From: Rhodanobacter thiooxydans
GTDB taxonomy: Bacteria > Pseudomonadota > Gammaproteobacteria > Xanthomonadales > Rhodanobacteraceae
DNA length: 64,000 nucleotides
NCBI RefSeq assembly: GCF_021545845.1
Contig: NZ_CP088923.1
Coordinates: 1,798,001-1,862,000 of the forward strand
Reading direction: 5' to 3'
Shown here: one piece after another, positions 8,958-17,616 of the stretch
How positions within the stretch are numbered: position 1 is the first letter of the stretch
How the letters are laid out: every line of letters starts with the position of its first letter
The notes under the pieces: model-generated
Databases searched by the model: none
Told to the model about the DNA's origin: nothing
Seen by the model: the letters and a program-made list of their open reading frames with translations, nothing else
Made by a program: the position numbers and the translations under genes

Positions 8958-9314
8958 ATGACGTTTTCGCCAAGAATCATCGTTCCGATGGCCGCTGTCG
9001 GCCTTTGCCTGGCATTTGGCACGGTCAGCGCCCAGGACACTGGGGGCATGGCGCCGGCATCGCCGTCGAGCAGCATGGGGCACATGGACCAGATGGGCGG
9101 CATGCATCAAGGCATGCATCAAAAGATGATGCACCACAACAAGAACGGCAGCATGCACATGATGCCGGCCACAGTGAGCTCGGTCGACACCAAGACCGGC
9201 CTGGTCGAGGCGGACTCGGAAGGCATGTCGCTGCGCCTGCACTTCCCGCCCGCTTCGGTGGCGAACCTGAAGGCTGGCGACAAGATCACGCTGCACATGG
9301 GCTACACCAAGTAG
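8958..9314 (+). CDS. Met/His-rich periplasmic copper-associated protein
   Basis: A 118-residue exported protein with a cleavable signal (ending TVSAQ). A methionine/histidine-rich segment of about 45 residues follows (MGHMDQMGGMHQGMHQ), able in principle to bind Cu(I). The C-terminal 50 residues (PATVSSVDTKTGLVEADSEG, LKAGDKITLHMGYTK) look like a small beta-barrel similar to CusF-type proteins. It is the first plus-strand gene of the copper cluster. Function is inferred from composition and position. Confidence 0.75.
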   Translation: MTFSPRIIVPMAAVGLCLAFGTVSAQDTGGMAPASPSSSMGHMDQMGGMHQGMHQKMMHHNKNGSMHMMPATVSSVDTKTGLVEADSEGMSLRLHFPPASVANLKAGDKITLHMGYTK

Positions 9315-9348
9315 CGTTGGGCGACCCTCCGCGGTGGGCGTGCCGGCG

Positions 9349-9391
9349 AGGTCCGGTGGACCCTCGTCCAGGGTTGAGGCCCGCCGGCACG
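9349..9391 (+). promoter_or_regulatory. Hairpin upstream of the copL-like gene
   Basis: GCGTGCCGGCG at 9348-9358 pairs with CGCCGGCACG at 9382-9391 across a purine/pyrimidine loop. There is no following T-run. It lies between the Met/His-rich gene and the leader gene and could be a processing or attenuation structure. Confidence 0.4.
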
Positions 9392-9408
9392 AACCCTATG
9401 CTGTGCCG

Positions 9409-9804
9409 ATGAACCGCCCACTGCGCCATGCCGCATGCTTGCCGTCGCTCCGGGCGATGGCCTGGTTGGCGTGGCTGATCCTCGCGCTGGTGCCGCTGCA
9501 CGGCATGCCGCGCGGGATGGTCGGCGACGCGAGTGGTGCGACGCCTGCGGCGGCCATCGCGCACGCGGCCGATCACGGTCGGCAGGTCATGCCGGCTCCG
9601 ACGGACTGTTGCGGCGATCTGCACCACGACCAGCACGGGTCGACGGGACCGGCCCAGTGCGCGGCGGTATGCGACAGCGTGCTGCCGTCGCCGGTCATGG
9701 CCGGGCTCGTGCCGGTGGCGCCGGAGTCGCCGCATGTTTCTTCCTCCGTCCTGGCGGCGCCCAGTGTTGTCCACGCAGTGCCATTGCGGCCCCCGGTCGG
9801 CTGA
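9409..9804 (+). CDS. copL: CopL-like metal-responsive leader protein
   Basis: A 131-residue small protein with an N-terminal hydrophobic export segment (AWLAWLILALVPL), a Cys/His-rich middle (TDCCGDLHHDQHG; CAAVC) and the C-terminal sequence LRPPVG at the stop. In Xanthomonas copL sits directly upstream of copA and is needed for copper-regulated copAB expression; position and composition match. A 101-nt gap with two strong hairpins separates it from copA. The RPP tail is shared with two other leaders in this window. Assignment rests on context and composition rather than on sequence identity. Confidence 0.65.
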   Translation: MNRPLRHAACLPSLRAMAWLAWLILALVPLHGMPRGMVGDASGATPAAAIAHAADHGRQVMPAPTDCCGDLHHDQHGSTGPAQCAAVCDSVLPSPVMAGLVPVAPESPHVSSSVLAAPSVVHAVPLRPPVG

Positions 9805-9822
9805 TTCCACCCGCTGCGATAG

Positions 9823-9887
9823 CGCTTTCGCGCCCGCCCTGCAGCGGGCGTGAAAGCGGCCCTTGATCGGCATCGGCCGCCGATGCC
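9823..9887 (+). promoter_or_regulatory. Tandem hairpins between leader and copA
   Basis: The first stem pairs 9823-9836 with 9845-9858: 14 base pairs including one G-T, loop CCCTGCAG. The second pairs GGCATCGG (9869-9876) with CCGATGCC (9880-9887), loop of three, and ends a few bases before the copA ribosome binding site AAGGAAG. Neither has a T-run, which suggests control of translation or RNA stability rather than termination. Confidence 0.65.
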
Positions 9888-9905
9888 CCCTCGAAGGAAG
9901 TGAAC

Positions 9906-11663
9906 GTGAATCCATTTTCCCCATTGCCCGCGACCGACCTGTCGCGGCGGCGTTTCGTGCAGGGCCTGGCCCTGGGCAGCGCGGTGGCCGGCTTTGGCCT
10001 GCTGCGTCCTCCGAACGCCTGGGCGCTGACCAGCCCGGGACAGCCCACCGTGCTCAGTGGTACCGACTTTGCGCTGGACGTCGTCGAGACCGCCGTCAAC
10101 TTCACCGGCGCGGCGCGGCCCGCGATCACGGTCAATGGCAGCGTGCCCGGTCCCTTGTTGCGCTGGAGGCAGGGCACCACGGTAAACCTGCGCGTGACCA
10201 ACCGCTTGCGTGTGCCGACTTCGATCCACTGGCACGGCATCATCCTGCCGTTCCAGATGGATGGTGTGCCCGGCATCAGTTTCGGCGGCATCGCGCCGGG
10301 CGAAAGCTTTCTGTACCGGTTCCAGGTGCGCCAGAGCGGCACCTACTGGTATCACTCGCACTCGGGTTTCCAGGAGCAGAACGCGTTGTACGGCCCGCTG
10401 GTGATCGAGCCGGACGGCCCCGAGCGCTACCCGACCGACCGCGATTACGTGGTGATGCTCAACGACTGGACCGACGAGGATCCCGAGCGCATCTATGCCA
10501 AGCTGAAAAAGCAGAGCGACTACTACAACTTCGCCCAGCCGACGGTGCCGGATTTCCTCCGCGACGTGCGCGCGAAGGGTCTGAGTCAGGCGCTGGCCAT
10601 GCGCAAGATGTGGAACCAGATGCGCATGAACCCGACCGACCTGAGCGACGTCTCCGGCTATACCTATACCTACCTGATGAACGGCGCCGCGCCCGCGGGC
10701 AACTGGACCGGCATCTTCAAGCCCGGCGAGAAGATCCGGCTGCGCTTCATCAACGGCTCGTCGTCCACCATCTTCGACGTGCGCATTCCCGGCCTGAAGA
10801 TGACGGTGATCGCCGCCGATGGCCAGGACGTACAGCCGGTGCCGGTCGACGAGTTCCGCTTCTCGCCGGCCGAAATCTACGACGTCATCGTCGAGCCGCA
10901 GGAGGAGCGGGCGTACACGCTGTTCGCTCAGTCGATCGACCGCAGCGGCTACGCGCGCGGCACGCTGGCGCCGCGCGCCGGGATGGAGGCGGAGGTGCCA
11001 TCGGTGGACAAGCGCGTGTGGCTGGACATGCGCGACATGATGGGCGCGATGTCGCACGCGGACCACGGCGGCCAAGCCGCGATGCCCGGCATGGATCACG
11101 GCGGCATGGACCACGGCAGCATGTCCGGCATGGCGGCTGCACCCGTCGTGCGCCACGCCCGCGCCGAATACGGCCCCGGCGTGGACATGCACGTCGACAT
11201 GCCGCGCAGCAACCTCGACGATCCGGGCACCGGCCTGCGCGACAACGGCCGCCGCGTGCTGACCTATGCCGACCTGCACACCATCGGCGGCCCGATCGAC
11301 GCACGCGAGCCCAGCCGCGAGATCGAACTGCACCTGACCGGCAACATGGAGCGTTTCATGTGGTCGTTCGACGGCATCAAGTATTCCGACGCCAGGCCGG
11401 TGCACTTCAATACCGGCGAACGCCTGCGCATCGTGCTGGTCAACGACACCATGATGAACCACCCGATCCACCTGCACGGCATGTGGAGCGAGCTGGAAAA
11501 TCCCGGCGGGCAGTTTCAGGTGCGCAAGCACACCGTCAACGTGCAGCCGGCGCAACGCGTCAGCTACGCGGTGACGGCCGACGCGCCGGGGCGCTGGGCC
11601 TACCACTGCCACCTGCTGTATCACATGGAAGCGGGCATGTTCCGCGAGGTGGTGGTGGCATGA
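9906..11663 (+). CDS. copA: Copper resistance multicopper oxidase CopA
   Basis: A 585-residue periplasmic multicopper oxidase that oxidises Cu(I) to less toxic Cu(II). A twin-arginine signal is seen (SRRRFVQGLALG, residues 13-24). Copper ligands lie in HWHGII (about 107), HSHSGFQEQ (about 150), HPIHLHGMW (about 519) and YHCHLLYHMEAGM (about 565). A Met/His-rich insert (MPGMDHGGMDHGSMSGM, about 392-408) is typical of CopA. The GTG at 9906 is preferred to a GTG two codons upstream, since AAGGAAG ends just before it at good spacing. The stop overlaps the start of copB (ATGA). Confidence 0.95.
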   Translation: MNPFSPLPATDLSRRRFVQGLALGSAVAGFGLLRPPNAWALTSPGQPTVLSGTDFALDVVETAVNFTGAARPAITVNGSVPGPLLRWRQGTTVNLRVTNRLRVPTSIHWHGIILPFQMDGVPGISFGGIAPGESFLYRFQVRQSGTYWYHSHSGFQEQNALYGPLVIEPDGPERYPTDRDYVVMLNDWTDEDPERIYAKLKKQSDYYNFAQPTVPDFLRDVRAKGLSQALAMRKMWNQMRMNPTDLSDVSGYTYTYLMNGAAPAGNWTGIFKPGEKIRLRFINGSSSTIFDVRIPGLKMTVIAADGQDVQPVPVDEFRFSPAEIYDVIVEPQEERAYTLFAQSIDRSGYARGTLAPRAGMEAEVPSVDKRVWLDMRDMMGAMSHADHGGQAAMPGMDHGGMDHGSMSGMAAAPVVRHARAEYGPGVDMHVDMPRSNLDDPGTGLRDNGRRVLTYADLHTIGGPIDAREPSREIELHLTGNMERFMWSFDGIKYSDARPVHFNTGERLRIVLVNDTMMNHPIHLHGMWSELENPGGQFQVRKHTVNVQPAQRVSYAVTADAPGRWAYHCHLLYHMEAGMFREVVVA

Positions 11664-12898
11664 GTACGAACCGCCGGATCATTGCATTTTCCGGGCGCCG
11701 CCCGTTGCTGCTGGCCGCGCTGCTGCTGGCCATGCCGCTGGCGGCGACGGCGCAGAGCGCGCCGGCCTCGTCGGGCAGCACCGCACCGATGGACATGGGC
11801 GCAATGCCGGGCATGGACCACGCCGGCATGCACGGCATGACGATGCCGGCCAGCACCGGCAGCAGTGCGCCACCGGCGGCGAAGACGCCGGTCAAAAAGG
11901 CGAAGAAGCCGCACGCCCCGGCCACGCCGGCCGCTGCGCCCGCCGGCGCGCACCCCATGCACGACATGGACCATGGCGCGATGCCGTCGATGGACCACGG
12001 CTCGATGCATGGGATGAACCATGGAGCGTCGTCCACCACGCCCGCGGCCTCCAGTCATGTCATGGCGGGCACGGAGCAGCAGGCGATGCCGGAGATGGAT
12101 CACGGCGCGATGCCCGGCATGGACCATGGCGCGGCACACGGCACGGGAGCGGTGCCGGCCATGGCGATGGGGCCGATGCAGGGCGGCCGCGCACCTGCGG
12201 ATGCACGCAGCGGCGATTATTCCGACGGCATCGCCGCCAGCCCTGCGCATGGACTGCACCTGCACGGCAGCGCGTTGGCCGGCATGTTGCTGGTCGATCA
12301 ACTGGAAGCGTTCCACGGCCGCGACGGCAACGGCCAGACGTGGGAAGCCGAAGGCTGGTACGGCAACGACAGCGACAAGCTGTGGCTGCGCAGCGAAGGC
12401 GAACGCAGCCGCGGCAAACTCGAAGATGGCAGCGTGGAGGCTTTCTGGAACCGCAACGTCGCCACCTTCTGGAGTACGCAACTGGGCGTGCGCCACGACT
12501 TCGGCGAAGGCCCGACGCGCGACTGGGCCGCGTTCGGCGTGCAGGGCCTGGCCCCGTACTGGTTCGAGATCCAGGCCACCGCCTATGTCGGGCCTTCCGG
12601 ACGCACCGCGGCACGCCTGCGTGCCGACTACGAGCTGCTGTTCACCCAGCGGCTGATCCTGCAGCCGGAACTGGAGGTCAACCTGTACGGCAAATCCGAC
12701 CCGGCGCGCGGCATCGGCAGCGGCGTCTCGGATGCGAAGCTGGGGCTGCGCCTGCGCTATGAGATACGGCGTGAATTCGCGCCGTACATCGGCGTAGTCT
12801 GGGCGCGCCATTTCGGTGCCACGGCCGATTTCGCCCACGCCAATCATCAAGCAGTCTTCGACCGGCAATGGGTTGCCGGCCTGCGCATCTGGTTCTGA
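11660..12898 (+). CDS. copB: Copper resistance outer membrane protein CopB
   Basis: A 412-residue exported protein. The signal peptide (LLLAALLLAMPLAATAQ) is followed by about 150 residues dense in Met/His repeats of the form MDHGAMPGMDHG. The C-terminal beta-barrel of about 220 residues has family hallmarks (WEAEGWYGNDSDKLWLRSEG; LGVRHDFGEGP; LEVNLYGKSDP; and a terminal aromatic ending LRIWF). CopB is an outer membrane copper-binding or export factor. It is translationally coupled to copA. Confidence 0.95.
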   Translation: MSTNRRIIAFSGRRPLLLAALLLAMPLAATAQSAPASSGSTAPMDMGAMPGMDHAGMHGMTMPASTGSSAPPAAKTPVKKAKKPHAPATPAAAPAGAHPMHDMDHGAMPSMDHGSMHGMNHGASSTTPAASSHVMAGTEQQAMPEMDHGAMPGMDHGAAHGTGAVPAMAMGPMQGGRAPADARSGDYSDGIAASPAHGLHLHGSALAGMLLVDQLEAFHGRDGNGQTWEAEGWYGNDSDKLWLRSEGERSRGKLEDGSVEAFWNRNVATFWSTQLGVRHDFGEGPTRDWAAFGVQGLAPYWFEIQATAYVGPSGRTAARLRADYELLFTQRLILQPELEVNLYGKSDPARGIGSGVSDAKLGLRLRYEIRREFAPYIGVVWARHFGATADFAHANHQAVFDRQWVAGLRIWF

Positions 12899-12907
12899 GG
12901 AGAGCCC

Positions 12908-13999
12908 ATGAAACGACTCATCATCACCTTTGTGATTCTCTGCGCCGTCGTCATCGCTGGCGTCGGCGCCTTCGTCTGGTCCGGCGTCTACGACATCGGT
13001 GCCGACGCCCACCACACGAAACCCGTCTACGCGCTGATGCAGGCGCTGCGCGAGCGCTCGATCGATCATCACGCGAAGGACGTCGTCGTGCCGAACCTCG
13101 GCGACCCGCAGCTGATCCTCAAGGGCGCCGGCCAGTACGCGGCGATGTGCACCGGCTGCCACCTGGCACCGGGCATGGCCGAGAACGAGATGCGCCCGGG
13201 CCTGTACCCGTTGCCGCCCGAGTTGGCAAAATTCCGGCCCGACCCGCGCGAGGCGTTCTGGGTGATCAAGCACGGCGTCAAGATGAGTGCGATGCCGGCG
13301 TGGGGTGCCAGCCACGATGACGCCACGATCTGGAGCATGGTCGCGTTCCTGCAGAAGCTGCCCGACATGACGCCGGCGCAATACAAGGACATCGTGGCCA
13401 AGGCCCCGCAGGACCACGACATGGACGAGGCGGGCGGCCACAGCCACAGCCATGGTGGGGCCGCCGACGAGGATGCGCATGGTGCGGCGGCGATGGAGGG
13501 CATGGCTGCGACCGGCCAAGCGGGACACAGCCATGACGCTGCTGATGGCGATGCCCACGAACACTCCGCCGCGCCAGCAGTCGAGGCGCCGCTGTCGATG
13601 GAAGGCATGAAGCCGGGCGCAGCGCCGACGGCCGAAGCGGTGGCGCGGACATTCCAGACTGCGTTGCAGCATGGCGACCGCGAGGCCGTGCTCGCGCTGC
13701 TGGCGCCCGACGTCGGCGTCAGCGAAGGCGGCCACACGCAGACACGCGACGAGTACGTCGCCGGCCATCTGGGCGAGGACATCGCGTTCCTGAAGGCCGC
13801 GAAGCTGACGCCGGTCTCGCTGGGCTCGATGCCGATGGGCGACACCGCGATGGTCGGCAGCGAAAGCGAGATCGGGGCCACGATGAAGGGCAAGCCGGTT
13901 ACACTGCGCAGCCGCGAGATGCTCAAGCTCAGGAAGGACGGCGATAGCTGGAAGATCGTGTCCGTCCAGTGGCAAACCACCCCGACAACCGGAGAATGA
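12908..13999 (+). CDS. Membrane-anchored cytochrome c fused to an NTF2-like domain
   Basis: A 363-residue protein with an N-terminal membrane anchor (ITFVILCAVVIAGVGAFVW). A class I cytochrome c domain has haem motif CTGCH at residues 81-85 and a probable axial Met in KMSAMPAWG (M126 or M129). A His/Asp/Ala-rich linker (GGHSHSHGG, about 175-225) leads to a C-terminal SnoaL/NTF2-like domain (about 235-360; FQTALQHGDREAVLALLAPD). It starts 9 bp after copB and so belongs to the cop operon. A role as periplasmic electron acceptor or copper chaperone for CopA is inference. The domain pairing is unusual. Confidence 0.85.
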   Translation: MKRLIITFVILCAVVIAGVGAFVWSGVYDIGADAHHTKPVYALMQALRERSIDHHAKDVVVPNLGDPQLILKGAGQYAAMCTGCHLAPGMAENEMRPGLYPLPPELAKFRPDPREAFWVIKHGVKMSAMPAWGASHDDATIWSMVAFLQKLPDMTPAQYKDIVAKAPQDHDMDEAGGHSHSHGGAADEDAHGAAAMEGMAATGQAGHSHDAADGDAHEHSAAPAVEAPLSMEGMKPGAAPTAEAVARTFQTALQHGDREAVLALLAPDVGVSEGGHTQTRDEYVAGHLGEDIAFLKAAKLTPVSLGSMPMGDTAMVGSESEIGATMKGKPVTLRSREMLKLRKDGDSWKIVSVQWQTTPTTGE

Positions 14000-14001
14000 T
14001 G

Positions 14002-14454
14002 ATGAAACGATGGTTTTCCCGCATGGGTATCAGCCTGCTGTTTGCCATGCTGTTCGCGCCGGCGGCGTTGGCCGCGAATGCGTTCGACGTCTACCGCGAC
14101 CCATCTTGCGGCTGCTGTGGCGCGTGGGTCGACCACATGCGCGCGCAGGGGTACACCGTGACCGTGCACCAGGACCAGCCGATGGCGGCGGTGAAGGCGC
14201 GTTTCGGCGTGCCGTCCGGTGCGGTGTCTTGTCACACCGCGGTGATCGACGGCTACGTGATCGAGGGGCACGTGCCGGTGGAGGACATCCGCCGCCTGCT
14301 CGCCGAACGGCCGGACGCGCGCGGTCTGGCCGCGCCCGGCATGCCGGTGGGTTCGCCTGGCATGGAGATGGGCGCGCCCAAACGCTACGACGTGGTGCTG
14401 ATCGGCCGCGACGGCTCGACCCGGGTCTACGCGACGCACGGCCCGGCCGCGTGA
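14002..14454 (+). CDS. DUF411 family exported metal-binding protein
   Basis: A 150-residue periplasmic protein of the DUF411 family, common in copper and silver resistance clusters. After the signal peptide (ending ALAAN) comes YRDPSCGCCGAWVDHM with cysteines at 36, 38 and 39, plus a further conserved Cys-His (SCHTAVIDGYVIEGHVP). Three consecutive in-frame ATGs occur; the third (14002) has GGAG seven bases upstream and is chosen. The earliest overlaps the preceding stop. Metal binding is expected but the role is not established. Confidence 0.9.
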   Translation: MKRWFSRMGISLLFAMLFAPAALAANAFDVYRDPSCGCCGAWVDHMRAQGYTVTVHQDQPMAAVKARFGVPSGAVSCHTAVIDGYVIEGHVPVEDIRRLLAERPDARGLAAPGMPVGSPGMEMGAPKRYDVVLIGRDGSTRVYATHGPAA

Positions 14455-14487
14455 GCGAAGCCGGTGTCCCGATCGCGTTCCGCTGAC

Positions 14488-14528
14488 TTGATCCGCGTCA
14501 ATGACGCGCCCGCTGCCGACGCTATAGT
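14488..14528 (+). promoter_or_regulatory. Candidate FNR/ANR box with -10 element
   Basis: TTGATCCGCGTCAA (14488-14501) differs from the FNR consensus TTGAT-N4-ATCAA at one base. TATAGT at 14523-14528 would place the start of transcription near 14535, centring the box close to -41, the class II activator position. That start site leaves almost no leader before the ATG at 14538. Confidence 0.5.
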
Positions 14529-14537
14529 GCCCGTGAG

Positions 14538-14942
14538 ATGAAACCCGCCTTCCGCCTCCGTCCGCTCACCCGCCGCCGCCTTGCGTGGCTGGTGGTCGTG
14601 CTGCTGCTGTGGCAGCAGGTGGCGGTGGCGGCGTATGCCTGCGTCTCCGCGCCGGCGCCGGTCGCCACGACCGCGGCGGCTATGGTGGTGATGGATGACG
14701 GTTGCACGGACATGACGGCGCCGGTCGATCCGCTGTGCCGGCAGCACTGCCAGCCCAACCACGCCACCCAGGTCGATGCGCGCAGCGCCTCGGTGCCGGC
14801 CAGCACGCTAGCCGCGTTGCCGCCGGAGTTGCCGTCCGTGGCTGCGGTAGCGTTGCCGTCGCATCGCGCCTTGGTGCGGCAGGAGCAGCTGCGTGCACCG
14901 GCCCCCATTCCCCGATTGTTGTTCTGCTCGCTCCTGATTTGA
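14538..14942 (+). CDS. Small exported Cys-containing leader protein
   Basis: A 134-residue protein with an N-terminal Arg-rich, hydrophobic segment (LAWLVVVLLLWQQVAVAAYA), a middle with DGCTDM and CRQHCQPNH, and a hydrophobic C-terminus (RLLFCSLLI). It resembles DUF2946/CopL-type proteins placed before metal transport operons. Unlike the other three leaders here it lacks an Arg-Pro-Pro end. It precedes the CusC-like gene by 86 nt that contain two hairpins. Function is inferred from position and composition. Confidence 0.6.
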   Translation: MKPAFRLRPLTRRRLAWLVVVLLLWQQVAVAAYACVSAPAPVATTAAAMVVMDDGCTDMTAPVDPLCRQHCQPNHATQVDARSASVPASTLAALPPELPSVAAVALPSHRALVRQEQLRAPAPIPRLLFCSLLI

Positions 14943-14947
14943 TCTGA

Positions 14948-14997
14948 CACGTCGCTGTATCCACTGACGTGGCATCGCCGTGCCTGTTCTGGCACGG
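14948..14997 (+). promoter_or_regulatory. Two hairpins between leader and the RND operon
   Basis: CACGTC (14948) pairs with GACGTG (14965-14970), and CCGTGCC (14978-14984) pairs exactly with GGCACGG (14991-14997) over a six-base loop. There is no T-run. They occupy the leader-to-target gap, as in the cop and czc operons. Confidence 0.5.
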
Positions 14998-15028
14998 TGC
15001 AGATTCCAGATCGAGGGAGTGTCCTTCC

Positions 15029-16300
15029 ATGTTATCCATGTATTTCGCCCGACGCCTGCTGGCGCCGGGTTTGGCCACGCTCCTGTGGGGAGCAGTGGCC
15101 ACGGCGGCAGCCGCCGCCGAACCGCCGCTGACGTTTGCAACGGCTGTCCAGCGCGGGCTGGCGCATGCCCCGCAAGTTGAGGCACGTGCCGCTGATGTCG
15201 CAGCCATGCACGAGGAGGCAGCGCGTGCCGGACGCTTGCCGGACCCGGCGCTGAGCTTCGGAGTCGCCAGTTATCCGGTGACCGCGCCGGGCGCCTTCAG
15301 CTTGCGCTCGGACGGCGCGACCATGCGCACGGTAGGCGTGATGCAAGCTATTCCGTCGCGCGCGGCTCGCGTTGCCGAGCGCGGATTGGCCAACGCACAA
15401 ATCGACGCGGCAGCAGCGAACCGCGTGGCCACCACGCAGACCGTGCAGGAGCGTGTCGCCGACGCGTGGATCGACGTATGGGCAACGGAACTTGCGCGCT
15501 CGCTGTTGGTTGAATTGCGCGGTGAGAGCACGCTGGCGGTAGAGACCACGCAGGCGCGATTGCATGGCGGCGAAGGCGGGGCGTCCGATGCACTGGCCGC
15601 GCGTGCGGCGGCTTCCCTGCTCGACAATCGCCTGGAGGCCACTGACGCGGACCTCGCGGCGGCGCAGGCCAGTCTGCAGCGCTGGGTAGGCCCCATCACT
15701 GGCCCACTTGCCGAGGCGCCGGACTTCGGTCGGTTGCCGGTGAGTGAGCAAAGCCTGCAGCGATCCATCGACGAGCAGGCGCCGATGCAGGCGTGGGAGG
15801 CGCGCGAACGGGTGGCGCAAGCCGCGCTTGACCAGGCGCGTGCAGCCAAGCACCCGGACTGGAGCGTCAGTGCCGAATATGGCAAGCGTGCGCCACGGAT
15901 GTCGGACATGGTCACGGTGCAGTTCAGCGTCAGCCTGCCGCTGTTTACCCGCAACCGACAGGATCGCGGCATCAGCGCGAGGCAAGCGCAGCGCGATGCC
16001 GTCCAGGCTGACCATGAAGATGCTCGGCGCGCCCAGCAGGAAGCTGTCGCGCGCGCCGCGGCAACCTGGGAGGGCTGGAATCGCCAGATCGCGCGCTATC
16101 AGCAAACACTGCTGCCGCTGGCGCGTGACCGCGCGCAAACAGCGCTGGCCGGTTATCGCGGTGGTGGCGTGCTGCAACCTTGGTTGGACGCCCGTCGCGA
16201 CGAGATCGAACTGCGCCTGAGCTATGCCGCCGCGCTCGCTTCACGCGCACGGTTGTGGGCATCGCTGGCCTATCTATTGCCTTCGGAGGTGACGCCATGA
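15029..16300 (+). CDS. cusC: TolC-family outer membrane channel of a Cus-type efflux system
   Basis: A 423-residue outer membrane efflux protein with a signal peptide (ending ATAAAAAE) and the repeated alpha-helical barrel layout of the TolC family (LTFATAVQRGLAHAPQVEAR at the first helix; WSVSAEYGKRAPRMSDMVTV). It would form the outer membrane exit duct for the RND pump encoded next. ATG 15029 lies about 10 bases after GAGGGA; a second ATG at 15038 is possible. The stop overlaps the adaptor start (ATGA). The cusC label rests on operon context; sequence alone gives CusC/CzcC-like. Confidence 0.85.
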   Translation: MLSMYFARRLLAPGLATLLWGAVATAAAAAEPPLTFATAVQRGLAHAPQVEARAADVAAMHEEAARAGRLPDPALSFGVASYPVTAPGAFSLRSDGATMRTVGVMQAIPSRAARVAERGLANAQIDAAAANRVATTQTVQERVADAWIDVWATELARSLLVELRGESTLAVETTQARLHGGEGGASDALAARAAASLLDNRLEATDADLAAAQASLQRWVGPITGPLAEAPDFGRLPVSEQSLQRSIDEQAPMQAWEARERVAQAALDQARAAKHPDWSVSAEYGKRAPRMSDMVTVQFSVSLPLFTRNRQDRGISARQAQRDAVQADHEDARRAQQEAVARAAATWEGWNRQIARYQQTLLPLARDRAQTALAGYRGGGVLQPWLDARRDEIELRLSYAAALASRARLWASLAYLLPSEVTP

Positions 16301-17616
16301 AGCGTCCATTGATCATTTTTTCCGCCGTTTTTTTCGCGGCGCTATTGCTCCTGGCAGGCTACCTCGGCGGCCGCCGCCAACATGTCGGCACAGCAGCCCC
16401 CGCGGGCACACCGGTTTCCTCGTCGGCCTCTGCCAAAGAGATCCTGTACTGGTACGACCCAATGGAGCCGGCGCAGCACTTCCCGAAGCCCGGCAAATCA
16501 CCCATGGGCATGGAAATGGTGCCCAAGTACGCGGATGACGGCGAGCAGGCTGGTGGCGTACGCATCGACCCAGGTACGGTACAGAATCTGGGCATCAGGA
16601 CTACGCCGGTCGAACGCCGTGTCTTGTCTACTGCGGTATGGGTGCCAGGCACCGTCACGTGGAATCCGCGCGAAGCCACCACGGTCAGCGCCCGCGTCGA
16701 CGCGGTGATCAACAAGCTGTGGGTGCGTGCGCCGTATACGCAGGTGACGGCAGGCGAGCCGCTGGCCGAACTGCTGGCGCCGCAGTGGGGCAGCGCGCTG
16801 GCCGAGTACGACGCGCTGCAGGGCGCGCAATCGGCTGACGCAAAGGCCTTGCGCGTCGCCGCCCGCGAGCGCCTGCGGGTGCTCGGCCTGACCGCCGCGG
16901 AGATCCGCACGGCACGCCGTGGCGCGGGCGCGGCGATCACGCTGGATGCGCCGCAAACAGGCATGGTCACCGCGCTGGAGGTACAAGAAGGCCAGCGGGT
17001 CGGTGCCGGGCAGACGCTGATGACGTTGAACAGCCTGGCGACGGTCTGGGTCGAGGCGGCGTTGCCGCAGGCGGTCGCCGGCACGGTGCATAGTGGTACG
17101 CCGGTCACGGTGAGCGCCGATGCGCTGCCCGGACAGGTGTTTCAGGGCAGCGTGGAGACGCTGCTGCCGGACCTCGACAACGCCACGCGCACCCAGCGCG
17201 CGCGCATCGTGCTGGCCAACCCGCGCGCTCAGCTGAGTCCGGGCATGTTCGTCACCGTGCAGTTGAACCCGGTCGCCGGCGAGGCGGTAGCGGTGGTGCC
17301 GAGCGACGCGCTGATCGCGACCGGCGTGCAGACGCGGGTGATCGTGGCGGAGGCGGACGGCCGTTTCCGCCCCCTCGCCGTGCGCACCGGCCGTTCGGCT
17401 GACGGTTACACGGAAATCCTGGACGGCCTGCAGGGTGGCGAGAAGGTTGTTGTCTCCGGCCAGTTCCTGATCGACTCGGAGGCCAGCCTGTCTGGTGCGC
17501 TGGAGCGTCTGGGTGAGGGCGGGACGGTTCCTGCAGCGGCCACCAGCGCCTCCCAGCCGGCCACCTCCCATACCTCGCATGCGGGGCACGCGATGCCGAT
17601 GGGAGGCCACCCATGA
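16297..17616 (+). CDS. cusB: RND periplasmic adaptor with heavy-metal-binding domain (CusB-like)
   Basis: A 439-residue membrane fusion protein linking pump and outer membrane channel. After the N-terminal anchor comes a small heavy-metal-binding domain (residues about 49-80: [20 protein letters not shown], then GMEMVPKY), typical of CusB-type adaptors. Barrel-sandwich and beta-barrel domains follow ([38 protein letters not shown]), and the Met/His tail [13 protein letters not shown] ends the protein. Both its ends overlap neighbours by ATGA, so cusCBA is one translational unit. Confidence 0.92.
   Translation: MKRPLIIFSAVFFAALLLLAGYLGGRRQHVGTAAPAGTPVSSSASAKEILYWYDPMEPAQHFPKPGKSPMGMEMVPKYADDGEQAGGVRIDPGTVQNLGIRTTPVERRVLSTAVWVPGTVTWNPREATTVSARVDAVINKLWVRAPYTQVTAGEPLAELLAPQWGSALAEYDALQGAQSADAKALRVAARERLRVLGLTAAEIRTARRGAGAAITLDAPQTGMVTALEVQEGQRVGAGQTLMTLNSLATVWVEAALPQAVAGTVHSGTPVTVSADALPGQVFQGSVETLLPDLDNATRTQRARIVLANPRAQLSPGMFVTVQLNPVAGEAVAVVPSDALIATGVQTRVIVAEADGRFRPLAVRTGRSADGYTEILDGLQGGEKVVVSGQFLIDSEASLSGALERLGEGGTVPAAATSASQPATSHTSHAGHAMPMGGHP

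Noticed and set aside
9573..13975. Long minus-strand frames (683 and 784 codons) opposite copA, copB and the cytochrome gene.
   Set aside because: They are His/Val/Asp-rich mirrors of the high-GC coding strand; the plus strand carries clear copper-protein motifs.
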